Positions 52,200 to 61,969 of a DNA stretch of 64,000 nt are shown one piece after another. The number at the start of each line of letters is the position of its first letter. Position 1 is the first letter of the stretch. Below the pieces are notes generated by a model, which saw only the letters and a list, made by a program, of their open reading frames with translations, had not been told where the DNA came from and did no database searches. The position numbers and the translations under genes are program-made. Source of the DNA: Sipunculus nudus (lineage: Eukaryota; Annelida; Sipuncula; Golfingiida; Sipunculidae); contig CM049308.1 in the NCBI GenBank assembly GCA_026874595.1, positions 18,724,001-18,788,000 on the forward strand, in the 5' to 3' direction.

Positions 52200-52970
52200 C
52201 AACTGCTCATTAAGAACTGCTCATTTTACGGTGTCGAATAGGGGAAAACTGCTCATTTGTCTGCCAACGGATACAGCAGGGATAAAACCTGCAGCATCAC
52301 GGCTCAACTTCAGTTTTCTCGTCAGTCTCACACAAGAGCAGTACAGAAATGAAGTCTATCATCAGAAAGTGTCCCCGCTCACAGCTCCACAAGCTGGAAA
52401 ACAAGCTCAACAGGTCATGTGACCAGATAGAGGTGCTGTGTGGAAGGGTCAATGACCTTCGAAGACGTTACAAGCGAGCTCAAAACCATGGAAACAAATG
52501 TGTGATGCGCAGCCTAAAGATGCAGCTACAGGTGTACCAAGGAGTGTGGTCAGTGTACCAGCACTGTGCCAGTCAGCAAGCTGCTACACTGACGCTGTTG
52601 GAGCACAAGATGGCTGCTAGTCATGTAGGTGGTGAGTCCTCACTAGCCAGGATGGAGGACTGATTGTCTTGGTCTTGTACCACCAATGGTTCTTGTCAGA
52701 ACCACACATCCTCTAGATCTAGCTTTTCTTTCACAACACAGTTGCCCTTGTTGCCCGTTCTGTTTTTTTTTCCAGTGTCTGTATATATTGATATCTTCTT
52801 CTGCTATCATATATAACATTCAGTGTCGCACTTAATTTAATTTCAATCTTTTTTTTTATATTTTCCCCAGCAGCCCATTTATAGCCCTTTTGTTTCCATT
52901 TGATGTTTCCTTTAATTTTATTTTAACCTCTTGTATATATTTATATCGTCTGAACTTTAGAATGGACCAA
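52200..52970 (+). repeat. Duplicated block B
   Basis: Shares GGATACAGCAGGGATAAAAC, GGCTCAACTTCAGTTTTCTC and the whole 104-codon frame plus its 3' tail (TGATTGTCTTGGTCTTGTAC, AACCACACATCCTCTAGATC) with block C at 54,480-55,300. Its left part is shorter than in the other blocks. Confidence 0.75.
52349..52663 (+). CDS. Hypothetical cysteine-containing protein, copy 1
   Basis: A 104-codon frame starting MKSIIRKCPRSQLHKLENKL and ending ESSLARMED. I do not recognise it. It is highly charged, probably helical in its first half (LHKLENKLNRSCDQIEVL, then LRRRYKRAQ), with five cysteines and no signal peptide or membrane segment. The copy at 54,609-55,073 keeps the same frame with about 15 base differences over 315, without stops or indels. 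About eight changed codons alter the residue and about three do not, so purifying selection is not evident. The ATG context is fair, but an upstream exon is possible. It could be a repeat-borne gene, a young multigene family or a surviving pseudogene. Confidence 0.4.
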   Translation: MKSIIRKCPRSQLHKLENKLNRSCDQIEVLCGRVNDLRRRYKRAQNHGNKCVMRSLKMQLQVYQGVWSVYQHCASQQAATLTLLEHKMAASHVGGESSLARMED

Positions 52971-53439
52971 ACATTTCAACAATGAACCTTATTAATTAAA
53001 ATACTTAATATTTCACCATCACGTAATCAAGAATTTTATTTAAACTATGATGATTATAGGAAATGTAATAGAAATTAAAAGTAATGTACCCTTTATGAGA
53101 TATATGTTATTATGAGAGACGTAATATTATATCATGATATATTGTATCATTACACGTTTATATGTAATAAATATTATGTTCCACCAGAATCCTTAGTGAA
53201 AGAGATGAACCAGGTTACCTGTCTTATCTTATCATTACACCAATTATATAACAGTTGAGATGTAAAATTAATTATACAGAAGAAAATGTATAGGGAAATA
53301 TATTTAACTGAGGTATAACAAAACTATTTATAGTGAATTTCAAATCGTAAATATGTTATTTAAAAAAATGATACTTTAACGATACATATACACTTGCATT
53401 ATATGTGTATTGTCTACATTTTTTGTTCATTTTGATTTA
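52971..53439. other. Intergenic DNA, no supported gene
   Basis: Very AT-rich, nothing recognised. Confidence 0.55.
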
Positions 53440-53830
53440 ATACAAAATTTTCTCAGCAAAGAAATCCTCAACACACTGGACTTGTGCTCCCCAATTCACT
53501 TGTTTTATACCTGTTTGTGAGTAAAAACAGTCCAGAGCTCCAATCTTAGACCAATCTAGGAAAAGAAAAATGAAAGAAGCAACTCAGAGGAAGCATCAGT
53601 TGGAAGATTTAAACATCTTGATTTATAGGAAGTTGCAGGGTTCGGCCGACAGGTGGCCAGCGCGCTATGTGTATAATTTGCACCACTGATCGCGCCCGGT
53701 GCAATCTCATTTCCACGTGTACACAGGATTTAGAAAATTGTTTAAACCAAATATTGGCAGCTACCAGAATATTATAAGGAGAAAACACTAAACTTCATGT
53801 TTATTTAACATACTTGCTATGTGACCTGGT
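53440..53830 (+). repeat. Diverged copy of the flank found before the LTR element
   Basis: Parallels 58,250-58,640 in order: CCTCAACAC, AACAGTCCAGA, GCCAGCGCGCTATGTGT, TGATCGCGCCCGGTG, CAAATATTGGCAG, AAGGAGAAAACAC, ATTTAACATACTTGCTAT. It has no LTR at the corresponding position, so that flank is not part of the LTR element. Confidence 0.5.
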
Positions 53831-53867
53831 CCCTATAAAATATTTAATGCATAAAAACTATGATGAT

Positions 53868-54103
53868 GCCGCTGATGATGATGATTATTATTATTATTAC
53901 TGTCGATTTTATTTTTATTATTCTCTGAAATGGAAATTTAAAGTATTATTATTATTATTGTTGTTTTTGTTGTTGTTGTTGTTGTTATTATTATTATTAT
54001 TATTATCGATTATTATTATTTTTGATTTTTATCTTTATTAATCTCTAAAATGGAAATTTAAACCTTTATTATTATGATTATTGTTGTTGTTATTATTGTT
54101 GTT

Positions 54104-54183
<80 letters not shown>

Positions 54184-54236
54184 CGATAATTATTATTATC
54201 GATTATTATTATTATTGATTTTATTGTTATTAGTCT
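53868..54236 (+). repeat. (GAT)/(TTA)/(GTT)n compound microsatellites
   Basis: A long region of trinucleotide runs, internally duplicated: the string TCTCTGAAATGGAAATTTAAA-like recurs at about 53,922, 54,042 and 54,233, each followed or preceded by TTA/GTT runs. Confidence 0.9.
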
Positions 54237-54479
54237 CTAAAACGAAAATTTAAACCATTATTGTTTCTTCCAGTGGAAACAGATAAATTTGTTATATATA
54301 TTGTAGAATCATTTATCATTTCAATATGACTTTAGCGATATTAGATGTGAAACAGTAATTGACATTGATCTGCAATGTACTGAGAGATATTAGCTCACTG
54401 TTGATAACATTAATTACCATCCAGATAAAATGGACTCTGGTGGATATTATTCCTTATTTCACACCGTATTAATACGGAG

Positions 54480-55300
54480 GTCAATGAGGTATTGAATCAC
54501 TCAAGCAGAACCATCCTTAATCATCTCCATTATTAAACAATCTCTCATGGGGAACATCCAGAGTCAGTCAAGCATGAAGAGAACTGCTCACCACTAACTG
54601 CTCACTCTGTGGTACTCAGTATGGAGCACGCAGACCACGGGAGAACTACTCACATTCATCATATTGAAACTCATGTCACTGATGATACAGCAGGCATAAA
54701 ACCTGCAGCATCATGGCTCAACTTGAGTTTTCTCATCAGTCTCACACGTAGTACAGAATTGAAGTCTTTCATCAGAAAGTGTCCCCGCTCACAGCTCCAC
54801 AAACTGGAAAACAAGCTCAACAGGTCATGTGACCAGATAGAGGTGCTGTGTGGAAGGGTCAATGACCTTCGCAGACGTTACAAGCGAGCTCAAAACCATG
54901 GAAACAAATGTGTGATGCGCAGCATCAAGATGCAGCTACAGGTGTACCAAGGAGTGTGGACAATTTACCAGCACTGTGCCAGTCAGCAAGCTGCTGCTCT
55001 GATGCTGTTGGAGCACAAGATGGCTGCCAGTCATGTAGGTGGTGAGTCCTCATCAGCCAGGATGGAGGACTGATTGTCTTGGTCTTGTACCACCTGTGGT
55101 TCTGATAAGAACCACACATCATCTAGATCTAGCTTTACTTTCACCACACATTTTCACCACATACCACCCATTCTGTTTTTTATTAAGTGTTTATATGTTG
55201 ATCTCTTTTCGGCTATCACATTTAACATTTAGTGTTGCACTTTATATAATTTCTATCTTCTTATTATATTTTTCCCAGCAGTCCACTTAAGACTTCACTA
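54480..55300 (+). repeat. Duplicated block C
   Basis: Carries CTGCTCACTCTGTGGTACTC, ATTGAAACTCATGTCACTGA, the conserved frame and its 3' tail. It is closest to block B in the coding part and to block A in the 5' part. It lies directly upstream of block D. Confidence 0.75.
54609..55073 (+). CDS. Hypothetical cysteine-containing protein, copy 2
   Basis: A 154-codon frame. Only the part from about 54,759 (residue 51 on, LKSFIRKCPRSQ...) matches copy 1; the first 50 residues fall in sequence that is out of frame in the other copies and are probably not protein. In the conserved part the residue order, all five cysteines and the MED-stop end are kept. No known family. No ATG aligns with the copy-1 start, which here is TTG, so either this copy has lost its start or both use an upstream exon. 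Confidence 0.35.
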   Translation: MVLSMEHADHGRTTHIHHIETHVTDDTAGIKPAASWLNLSFLISLTRSTELKSFIRKCPRSQLHKLENKLNRSCDQIEVLCGRVNDLRRRYKRAQNHGNKCVMRSIKMQLQVYQGVWTIYQHCASQQAAALMLLEHKMAASHVGGESSSARMED

Positions 55301-55625
55301 ACAATTATGATATTTATGTTTATTAGCCCAAAGTGGGGAAAAAAACTTGAATTTAAGTCTTCACTAAAGTTCCACTCTTTGTAATCCAATTGATAATTTC
55401 ATTAGGATGGCACGGTCACAAGGATATCATATATCTAAATATATTATCAGTATTCCACACCGTTAGAACCTGGAGTGGGACGGTTTGAAATGTTCCATAC
55501 AGGTAAATTTAGAAAAATAATGTCACATTAATTGGTGTCATGGAATCCCTGGTAGGGTTGATTCCTATATGCTAATATTGTATTATATGCATATTTAAAT
55601 AAACAGATTAATAAATGAGTAGATT

Positions 55626-55770
55626 AATTAATTCATTCATTCATATACTCATTCATTCACTCACTCATTGATTGATTGATTCATTCATTCACTCATTCTT
55701 TCATTCATTGATTCATTCATTCACTCGTCTAATTATTCAGTCATGCATTCATAAATTCATTTCTTGATTC
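55626..55770 (+). repeat. (ATTC)n microsatellite in block D
   Basis: Imperfect ATTC/ATTG array at the position matching 48,525-48,642. Confidence 0.93.
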
Positions 55771-56732
55771 AGAGCATTCTGACTTGCAGGCTAATCAAGC
55801 GTGACAACAGGTGCTCAGCATGACCTGCTCATTAATACGATACTCAGTGTGACGTATGTTCTACAAGGGAAAACATTGGCATTCTTCACTGAATTCACTC
55901 GAGCAGAACCCTCTCCCATTAACAGCTGATGACTTCTCATGGGGAACAAACAAAAACAGTATTCTTGAACATCACTGCTCAATAATATCTGCTCACTCTG
56001 TGGTACTCAGTTATGAGGGGAGAACTACTCAGTGACATGCCTAACATTGAAACTCGTGTCACTGATGATCTGTCGTATGGATACAGTTGGGATAAAACCT
56101 GCAGCACCACGGCTAAACTTAAGTTTTCCCTATCAGTCTCACACAAGAGAAGTACAGAGACGCAGTCTGTCCTCAGAAAGTGTCCCCGTTTACAGGGTCA
56201 TAAGCTGGAAACTATGCCTTCCATTTAGGTGAAAAAATGAAGCTTAAAGTCCACAACAATACACGGTAAGTCACAAAACAATACATAGCTGTTTTTTATT
56301 GTCTCTGACCCCCGTGTTTATTATCCCAGGCAGGTCGGGTGAAATTTCTTTAAAAACCCAGTCATCACAGTCTTTATGAAATCACACGTTATTGTGAAGC
56401 TTTGATAAAGCTATTAAAGCCAAAATGAATTAATCATTAAGGGATCTTTTCCAGTATTATGAGTTTTTACGCTGTCTAATTTGCACACATCATATCGATA
56501 CAAGGTAAACAAAAATGTCTAATGAATTGTTTGATACACGATAATTTTTTTTGAGGTACTACTATAAATAAGGAAACTGTTTTTATCATATTTTCGATAT
56601 AACTTACCATGCCTCTCTGACAAGGTCGGTAGAATCTCTGGTCCTCAGGGAGGTAAAACTACCACCAGCATCTGAGAGCGAATCACTTTGGTATCGCCAC
56701 TCTCCATTCATGAATGGGTATGTGGGTGGCCG

Positions 56733-57322
56733 TGACAACCCGACTCAGTAGGCAATGGTAATAGGGCTGGTAAGCCTACTTGAGTCGTGATACAAGCAAT
56801 ATCAAGGAATGCATCGCAGTGGTTTTCCGTCATTTTGGTTTCATATTGTGGTAAAACCAGCCATTATCCTAACATTATGCTACAGTCAGTACGGATAATT
56901 ATTTAACACGAGAGATTACATATAAACTCACAAACCAAACTGAAACCCCGTCTCTATGGTAACAAGTCATTTCCTGTATCGCCTGCAAGTTGCCTGCGTC
57001 CTGTAACCCGTGCGAGCCATGATTGTATTCATGCAGTCATAAATTGAACAAGCATGCCGAGGGTTCACCAATATGCTGAGTTACTGAGTTACTGGCTCAT
57101 GTTTGGTGTTATTAAAAAGTACACCAAAAATGCTAACGAATGGTCTGGTTTATGTTAATTGATAGTGTACCTGTAGGCCATGTGGCGTTGTCAAAAATGA
57201 CGAAAATATTTGCATCCTCATGAGGCCTTATAATGTGTTCCTCAGACCTAGATGAAAAGACACTCTGGCAGGCCAATAATCTGGTCGTAATGTCTGAGGG
57301 TCGATATGGCACTAATATATCG
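56733..57322. mobile_element. Insertion of about 590 bp in block D, unclassified
   Basis: Absent from block A at the matching point. The junctions show imperfect direct repeats (GGGTGGCCGTGA and CGGTGGCCAGAT) instead of clear inverted ends. It holds a 68-codon minus-strand frame (57,133-57,339) without a recognised domain. Whether it was inserted here or lost from block A cannot be decided. Confidence 0.35.
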
Positions 57323-57688
57323 GTGGCCAGATACCACATTGGTTATTGGAGATACCAGTCTGTGTGACACGCACGGAGCGTTTCTCAAGTATTAGCACGA
57401 TGGTTTTCCAGTATATTGTGACAGTACAAGGTGACTCCATACAAAGAAAGTCTGTTAAAAATAATAAATAATAAATATAGTGTATTTGTCTGTCAACTTC
57501 GCTCGTTAGGCATCATCGATTGTAGATAGTGTTGTTAGGCACTTCTATAATGATCTTCCTTCATACAAATTGTGAATTCTGCGGTTACTTTTTTACGTCA
57601 AGTTGGGATGACTCACTTGATCCAGCATTCCCACACAGGGGGTCTATCTATGGATGTTAAGGATAAACCGCCTGCACTCATTCATTCA

Positions 57689-58650
57689 CACAGCGCGTTT
57701 CTATGCCGAGGTCGGGCTAATGCGTTATAAAGTAAGCTTAAAATAATAAATGAAGCAAATATAGAGAAAGCATTGACAACATCCGTTCCAAAAATATATC
57801 CAAAAGAAGGTATTTGTCAGTGTAACATATTTTATATATTGATAAACTGATAGATTTATTTTGATATGTAGCAACCGGGACGCGGGATTGTAAATATTAA
57901 CATGAATGTGCGTGCTTCTTTGGATAGTTTTCGTGACAAAACTGTTTCAAGAACTGTTGATGTAATTGCACGGTGACAGTGCAGCGACACTTGTTGTGGT
58001 CATTTCAACATTGTGCAAAAGGATTACCTCTTTGAATTCGGGGATTAACCATCATTGCATGCTGACATAAGAAATGATGCCAATTTAATGGATCGAGAGT
58101 TATACGTTGTTCACGTTTACTGACCATGTAAGAGGGCCAATGACTGGGTCAAATGTCAGGTCAAAAATAAACCTTAAAGGAAAATAATCAGAAGCAATAT
58201 TATGCCTATTCTTTCTTACTATCAGTTCAGTTTTGTTTATACTAAAGTTTCCCAGCAAAACCATCCCAACATATAGTCTCAACACCTCGCATACGCCTGT
58301 TTAATACCTTGTTGTGGCTCTACGTGTTGGTAAACACAGTCCAGATGTGTCTGTTAACCATCACAAGGCCGCGTGTTTCAGCCAGCCGGAACATGTATTA
58401 CATTTTGGGCCAAGTCAGTCATGCATCTCCTGATTGACACGTTGTGGCCCGAGCGATGCACGCGCTGTGTTTATGTTGACACCTGTGATAGCGCCCGGTG
58501 GACTGTTTTTTAACACTCGTTGCAGAAGTAAGAGAACGGTTTCAGGGCAATATTTGGGCAGGTATGAATTTATTTTAAAGGGAAGAAGCTTTTTTTTCGT
58601 GTTAATTTATCATGCTTTATAGATGATTAGGCCCCTTTAAATTCAACAAT
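57689..58650 (+). repeat. Left flank of the LTR element, first tandem copy
   Basis: Identical except for a handful of bases to 61,970-62,931, exactly 4,281 bp later. A diverged relative without LTR at 53,440-53,830 indicates this is host or older repeat DNA, not element sequence. No polypurine tract abuts the LTR at 58,651, which agrees. Confidence 0.8.
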
Positions 58651-59429
58651 TGTTACAGGTGCTCTATTGTGTGACACGAGTGTGGCTCGTGTTGTTGTTA
58701 CATTCCGTACTGGTTGAACTCTCGTTGTCATGTGGGCCTTGAGTTTTCACGCTTGGTAGTGGGTCACGTGATTAGCCTGTTATGTGTGGAGATACACACG
58801 GCTGTGTCTTTCTGGAGAGTTCCTGAAACGCCTGTTTACTGTGGAGTAGGGTACTTTGTAGACTGTTTGAGAAGTAGAAGGTTCCCGGCTTAGGGTGTGA
58901 AGGTATATAAAGGGCTGTTTTTTAGAACCAGGGGGCAGACAGCAGAGCAGATACCAGCGGACGCAGAAGCGTGTGTTAGATTCTAAAGATCTTATCAGAC
59001 GAATGCGGCAATTATAGATATTTCAGGAACTTTCCTAGATTTTATACACCGGACTTCAGTTTACATTCCTTGTTGTTTTAAGAAATTTCCACTGGACTGT
59101 TCTTCTCCGAGAGCTTACATTCAAAGTACTTATTTTGGTGACACTGTTGGTATTCAGGTATTGTACCATTATCTTTCTGTGTGATCGTATTGACTTGTTG
59201 CTATACCGCTGTTTCACTGTATAATTGTATTGATTTAGTGTATTGTATTGTTAGGATTGCTTTCGGAATAAATTAAAGTTATTTGTTAACAAAAAACCAC
59301 TGACTTCTTTATTCATTCCCCTAGACATTTCCCGCTGCCTAGTGTTACAGAATCTGATTTTTTTTATCTCCATTACAAAATTTGTGTTCATCACGCATAC
59401 GTGATCTGTTTATATTAGGTTCCGTAACA
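58651..59429 (+). repeat. LTR, copy 1
   Basis: 779 bp, begins TGTTAC and ends GTAACA (6-bp inverted ends with TG...CA). A TATA box TATATAA lies at 58,904-58,910 and an AATAAA at 59,267-59,272, as expected for a U3-R-U5 layout. It differs from copy 2 at only about two positions. Confidence 0.88.
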
Positions 59430-59436
59430 TAAAATT

Positions 59437-59453
59437 TGGGGCTCGTCCGGGAT
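59437..59453 (+). other. Primer-binding site, tRNA-Pro type
   Basis: TGGGGCTCGTCCGGGAT, seven bases after the LTR end, is complementary to the 3' end of a tRNA-Pro with CCA. The same primer type is classical for some retroviruses. It would prime minus-strand synthesis. Confidence 0.8.
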
Positions 59454-59689
59454 GCTTAATAGTTTTCAAATTTATTAGGCCTTTACCTGTACATATTGTT
59501 TTATCATCCAATGTTTACAAGATTACATATTGTTTACAGTACATTGGTTACAAGTTGTTGCGTTTGGGACAACACTTAGGGCTAAGTGTGAAAAAAGCCT
59601 GATATCATTGCTAAAATCATGCAAGATCTTATTAGCAAAGGTTTAATTGAAGAGACTGAAGTTGAAACATAAAAAATGACAGCCTTGCT

Positions 59690-59956
59690 ATGCAATTAGA
59701 ATTGAAAAAGTTGGAAATGCAACATGAGCTAGCATTAAAACAGTTAGAATTAGAAAAAGAGAGAGAAGAACGGTTAGAAAGAGAAAGACTAGAAAAAGAT
59801 ATAGAAAGAGAACGACTAGAAAAAGAAATTGAGTTAAAACGACTGAAGTTAGAAAGACTTAAAGTAGAACGTAGTCTAAGTGCTGCCCCAACTCAAAGTT
59901 TTGATGTTACTAAACACATTAGACTTGTCCCACCTTTTCAAGAAAAAAGAGGTTGA
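59690..59956 (+). pseudogene. gag N-terminal part (charged coiled coil), broken
   Basis: An 88-codon frame that is almost all Lys/Glu/Arg/Leu (LELEKEREERLERERLEKDI), a predicted coiled coil, ending in a HIRLVPPFQEK-like motif that normally leads into the capsid. The frame is lost at about 59,950 and again about 50 bp later. The next conserved segment is in the frame that opens at 60,020. An upstream in-frame piece before the ATG is cut by a stop and a single-base length difference between the two tandem copies (A6 at 59,671-59,676 versus A5). Confidence 0.75.
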
Positions 59957-60019
59957 TAAATATTTCTTACACTTTGAGAAGGCAGCTGAAAATTTAAATG
60001 GCCTAACGAAAATTGGACT

Positions 60020-60457
60020 ATGCTGTTACAAAGTGTATTGACTGGCAAGGCCAGAGAAATTTATACAGAGCTTTCAGTAGAAGTTGCTGCTGACTATGAC
60101 CTGGTAAAACGGTTTATCCTTAAAGGTTATGAGTTAGTTCAAGAGGCTTACCGCCAGATATTCAGAAATAGGGAAAAGCGCAAAGAACAGACCTACGTAG
60201 AATTTGCTAGGACAAAAGAACAGTTGTTTGATCGCCGGTGTAGTTCTAAAAATGTAATAAAAGATTATGACAATTTGCGCCAGTTGAGTTTGCTTGAAGA
60301 ATTTAAGCGCTGCATTAATGCAAATCTTAAAACATTTCTCGATGTTAAAAGTCCTGAAACACTTGACATTGCTGCTCAGTTAGCTGATGATTATTCATTG
60401 ACACACAAATGTCCTTTACTAGCAAATCAAATCAGTCATTCACAAATAAGAATGTAA
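60020..60457 (+). pseudogene. gag capsid segment, SCAN-like
   Basis: Residues about 42-126 show the SCAN pattern: EAYRQIFRN, then QTYVEFAR, LFDR, LRQLSLLEEFKRCI, and a PETLDIAAQLADDY end. The capsid-derived domain normally drives particle assembly or dimerisation. The ATG at 60,020 is internal to gag, not a true start. The conserved frame is left at about 60,409, where another frameshift moves to the next segment. The last 15 or so residues of this frame are therefore out of frame. Confidence 0.8.
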
Positions 60458-60828
60458 AACAGTATGGTCAAAAGAAGTTTACAGCGCAGTCACCCAGTAC
60501 TAGTAGTCCTGATAGTTCAGCAAAGCCCAAAGCTACACTTCAGTCCACGTCCACTGTGTCTAAGTCCAACAAAGACCAGTCATTTTCAAAGAAAATCTGT
60601 AATTACTGCAAGAAGGAAGGTCATCTAATATCTGACTGCTGGAAACTTGCGAATAAACCAAATAGCAAACCTTCTGGTTTTGTTTCAAAATCTATGCATA
60701 GCATAGTACAAGAGCCAGGCTCTTTTCATTTAAATAAGGGGTACAACTCCTTTGTTGACTCAAATAAAGAGTTTGATGCTACGGAGGCCCAAGTGCCGTC
60801 TAAATCCAAAGAAGAATCCGTAGATTGA
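60409..60828 (+). pseudogene. gag nucleocapsid segment with CCHC zinc knuckle
   Basis: Ser/Thr/Lys-rich linker, then CNYCKKEGHLISDC at residues 64-77, a perfect C-x2-C-x4-H-x4-C zinc knuckle (60,598-60,639) that binds nucleic acid in gag proteins. It ends in TGA at 60,826-60,828. The same frame continues downstream to the protease with further stops (TAA 60,883-60,885 and their duplicates at 61,141 and 61,198). Confidence 0.82.
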
Positions 60829-61408
60829 GGGGTAAAAACCTCAGTTGATTCCTGCGAGGAATTAAATAAGGCGCGGTCCTTTTAAGACTCCTGCGAGGAG
60901 TGTTCTCCAAATGAGGCTAGGTCCTTTTATGACTCTTGCGAGAGTATTTCAAATGAGGCCAGGTCCTCTTATGACAAACAAAAGTTTGTTTCTGCTGAGG
61001 AAAATTCCTCTGTAGACTCCCATGAGGAGTTTGGTAAGGATGTAGATTCCTTAGATGACTCTGAAACAGAGTTTATGACTGACACCTTCAATGCTACGGA
61101 GGCCCAAGTGCCGTCTAAATCCAAAGAAGAATCCGTAGATTGAGGGGTAAAAACCTCAGTTGATTCCTGCGAGGAATTAAATAAGGCGCGGTCCTTTTAA
61201 GACTCCTGCGAGGAGTGTTCTCCAAATGAGGCTAGGTCCTTTTATGACTCTTGCGAGAGTATTTCAAATGAGGCCAGGTCCTCTTATGACAAACAAAAGT
61301 TTGTTTCTGCTGAGGAAAATTCCTCTGTAGACTCCCATGAGGAGTTTGGTAAGGATGTAGATTCCTTAGATGACTCTGAAACAGAGTTTATGACTGACAC
61401 CTTCAATG
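60776..61408 (+). repeat. Tandem duplication of 315 bp in the gag-protease spacer
   Basis: Two adjacent copies, 60,776-61,090 and 61,091-61,405 with the match running to 61,408, identical as far as I can compare. The unit is 105 codons, so the frame is kept. It encodes an acidic repeat-rich spacer with DSCEE-like and NEARS(F/S)YD-like motifs. Each copy carries the same two in-frame stops. Confidence 0.92.
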
Positions 61409-61761
61409 TCAGTTCTTTGTTTGATGAGGTTGAGGTAGTAGATTCCTCTCTTGACTCTGAAATGGAGTTATTTGAGCCATTCATACATGATGGTTTTGTA
61501 TCACTTTCGAGTGATTTTTCAGATTCTACCCCTATTAGAATTTTGAGGGACACTGGTTCAGGCCAGGCTCTCATGTTAGCAAACACTTTGTCATTTTCTA
61601 ATAGGTCCTTTACTGGTGCACATGCACTTGTTGATAGTGTGTTTTCAGACAGGCACACTTTAGTTCCGCTTCACAGTATCCATTTAAAGTCAGATTTGAT
61701 TTCTTGGAATATTACTGTGGGCATAAGAACTACCAATAGTGACAGAAAAGTCGTCACTTGA
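61390..61761 (+). pseudogene. Aspartic protease (retropepsin) segment
   Basis: Residues 49-63 include ILRDTGSGQALML, with the catalytic D-T-G at residues 54-56 (61,549-61,557). Hydrophobic segments of a retropepsin fold follow (VPLHSIHLKSDLISWNITVG-like). The frame is the same as the zinc-knuckle segment, so gag and protease were one polyprotein. The usual ILGND-type second half is not found before the TGA, so the protease is incomplete. Confidence 0.8.
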
Positions 61762-61969
61762 TCAGGACACTGATTCCTAGTTTGTATCCTTCATGTGCTG
61801 TAACTAGATCTATGGCTAAGAAAAACACATGAGGATAATGGTTCAGATAATAACACTCTGGGAGTCACTAGTGACTCGTCTAATGACTCGCCCGTACAGG
61901 ATGCATCATTCTCAAGGTCAGAACTTATCGCGGAACAGCATAAGGACCCTGGTATTTCATGTTTGTTTC
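61762..61969 (+). pseudogene. Post-protease remnant
   Basis: In-frame pieces include MAKKNT, then after a stop NNTLGVTSDSSNDSPVQDAS and FSRSELIAEQHKDP. The last resembles the linker that precedes the polymerase or integrase part in related elements. The sequence then ends abruptly at the tandem-duplication junction. Confidence 0.5.

Larger units (their letters stand above)
55440..57620 (+). repeat. Duplicated block D
   Basis: Partner of block A (48,350-50,445), same orientation, about 7.1 kb apart. It lacks the 592-bp element of block A (empty TA at 56,390-56,391) but has its own extra segment of about 590 bp at about 56,733-57,322, bordered by imperfect direct repeats of about 25 bp around GTGGCC(A/G). 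Like block A it has only the beginning of the conserved frame, with a deletion after AAACTATGCCTTCC. Confidence 0.75.
58651..61969 (+). mobile_element. Truncated Ty3/Gypsy-type LTR retrotransposon
   Basis: Order: 779-bp LTR, tRNA-Pro-type primer site, coiled-coil and SCAN-like gag, CCHC zinc knuckle, acidic spacer, aspartic protease, then about 200 bp of post-protease sequence ending abruptly at 61,969 against a second copy of the left flank. Reverse transcriptase, RNase H and integrase are absent. Gag is broken by at least three frameshifts and the spacer by in-frame stops, so it cannot move by itself. A SCAN-like gag is known from Gmr1-like Gypsy elements, the proposed source of vertebrate SCAN domains; the assignment here is from motif order only. 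Confidence 0.85.

Noticed and set aside
51823-52422. 199-codon frame overlapping block B
   Set aside because: It crosses the SINE head and reads the conserved B/C segment in a frame that is not kept in block C.
58100-58285. 61-codon frame repeated at 62,381-62,566
   Set aside because: It is present twice only because of the tandem duplication; it has no domain and no other support.
61284-61658. 124-codon minus-strand frame in the LTR element
   Set aside because: It is antisense to the acidic spacer and protease; the Ser/Thr/Glu-rich composition is a mirror of the sense repeats.
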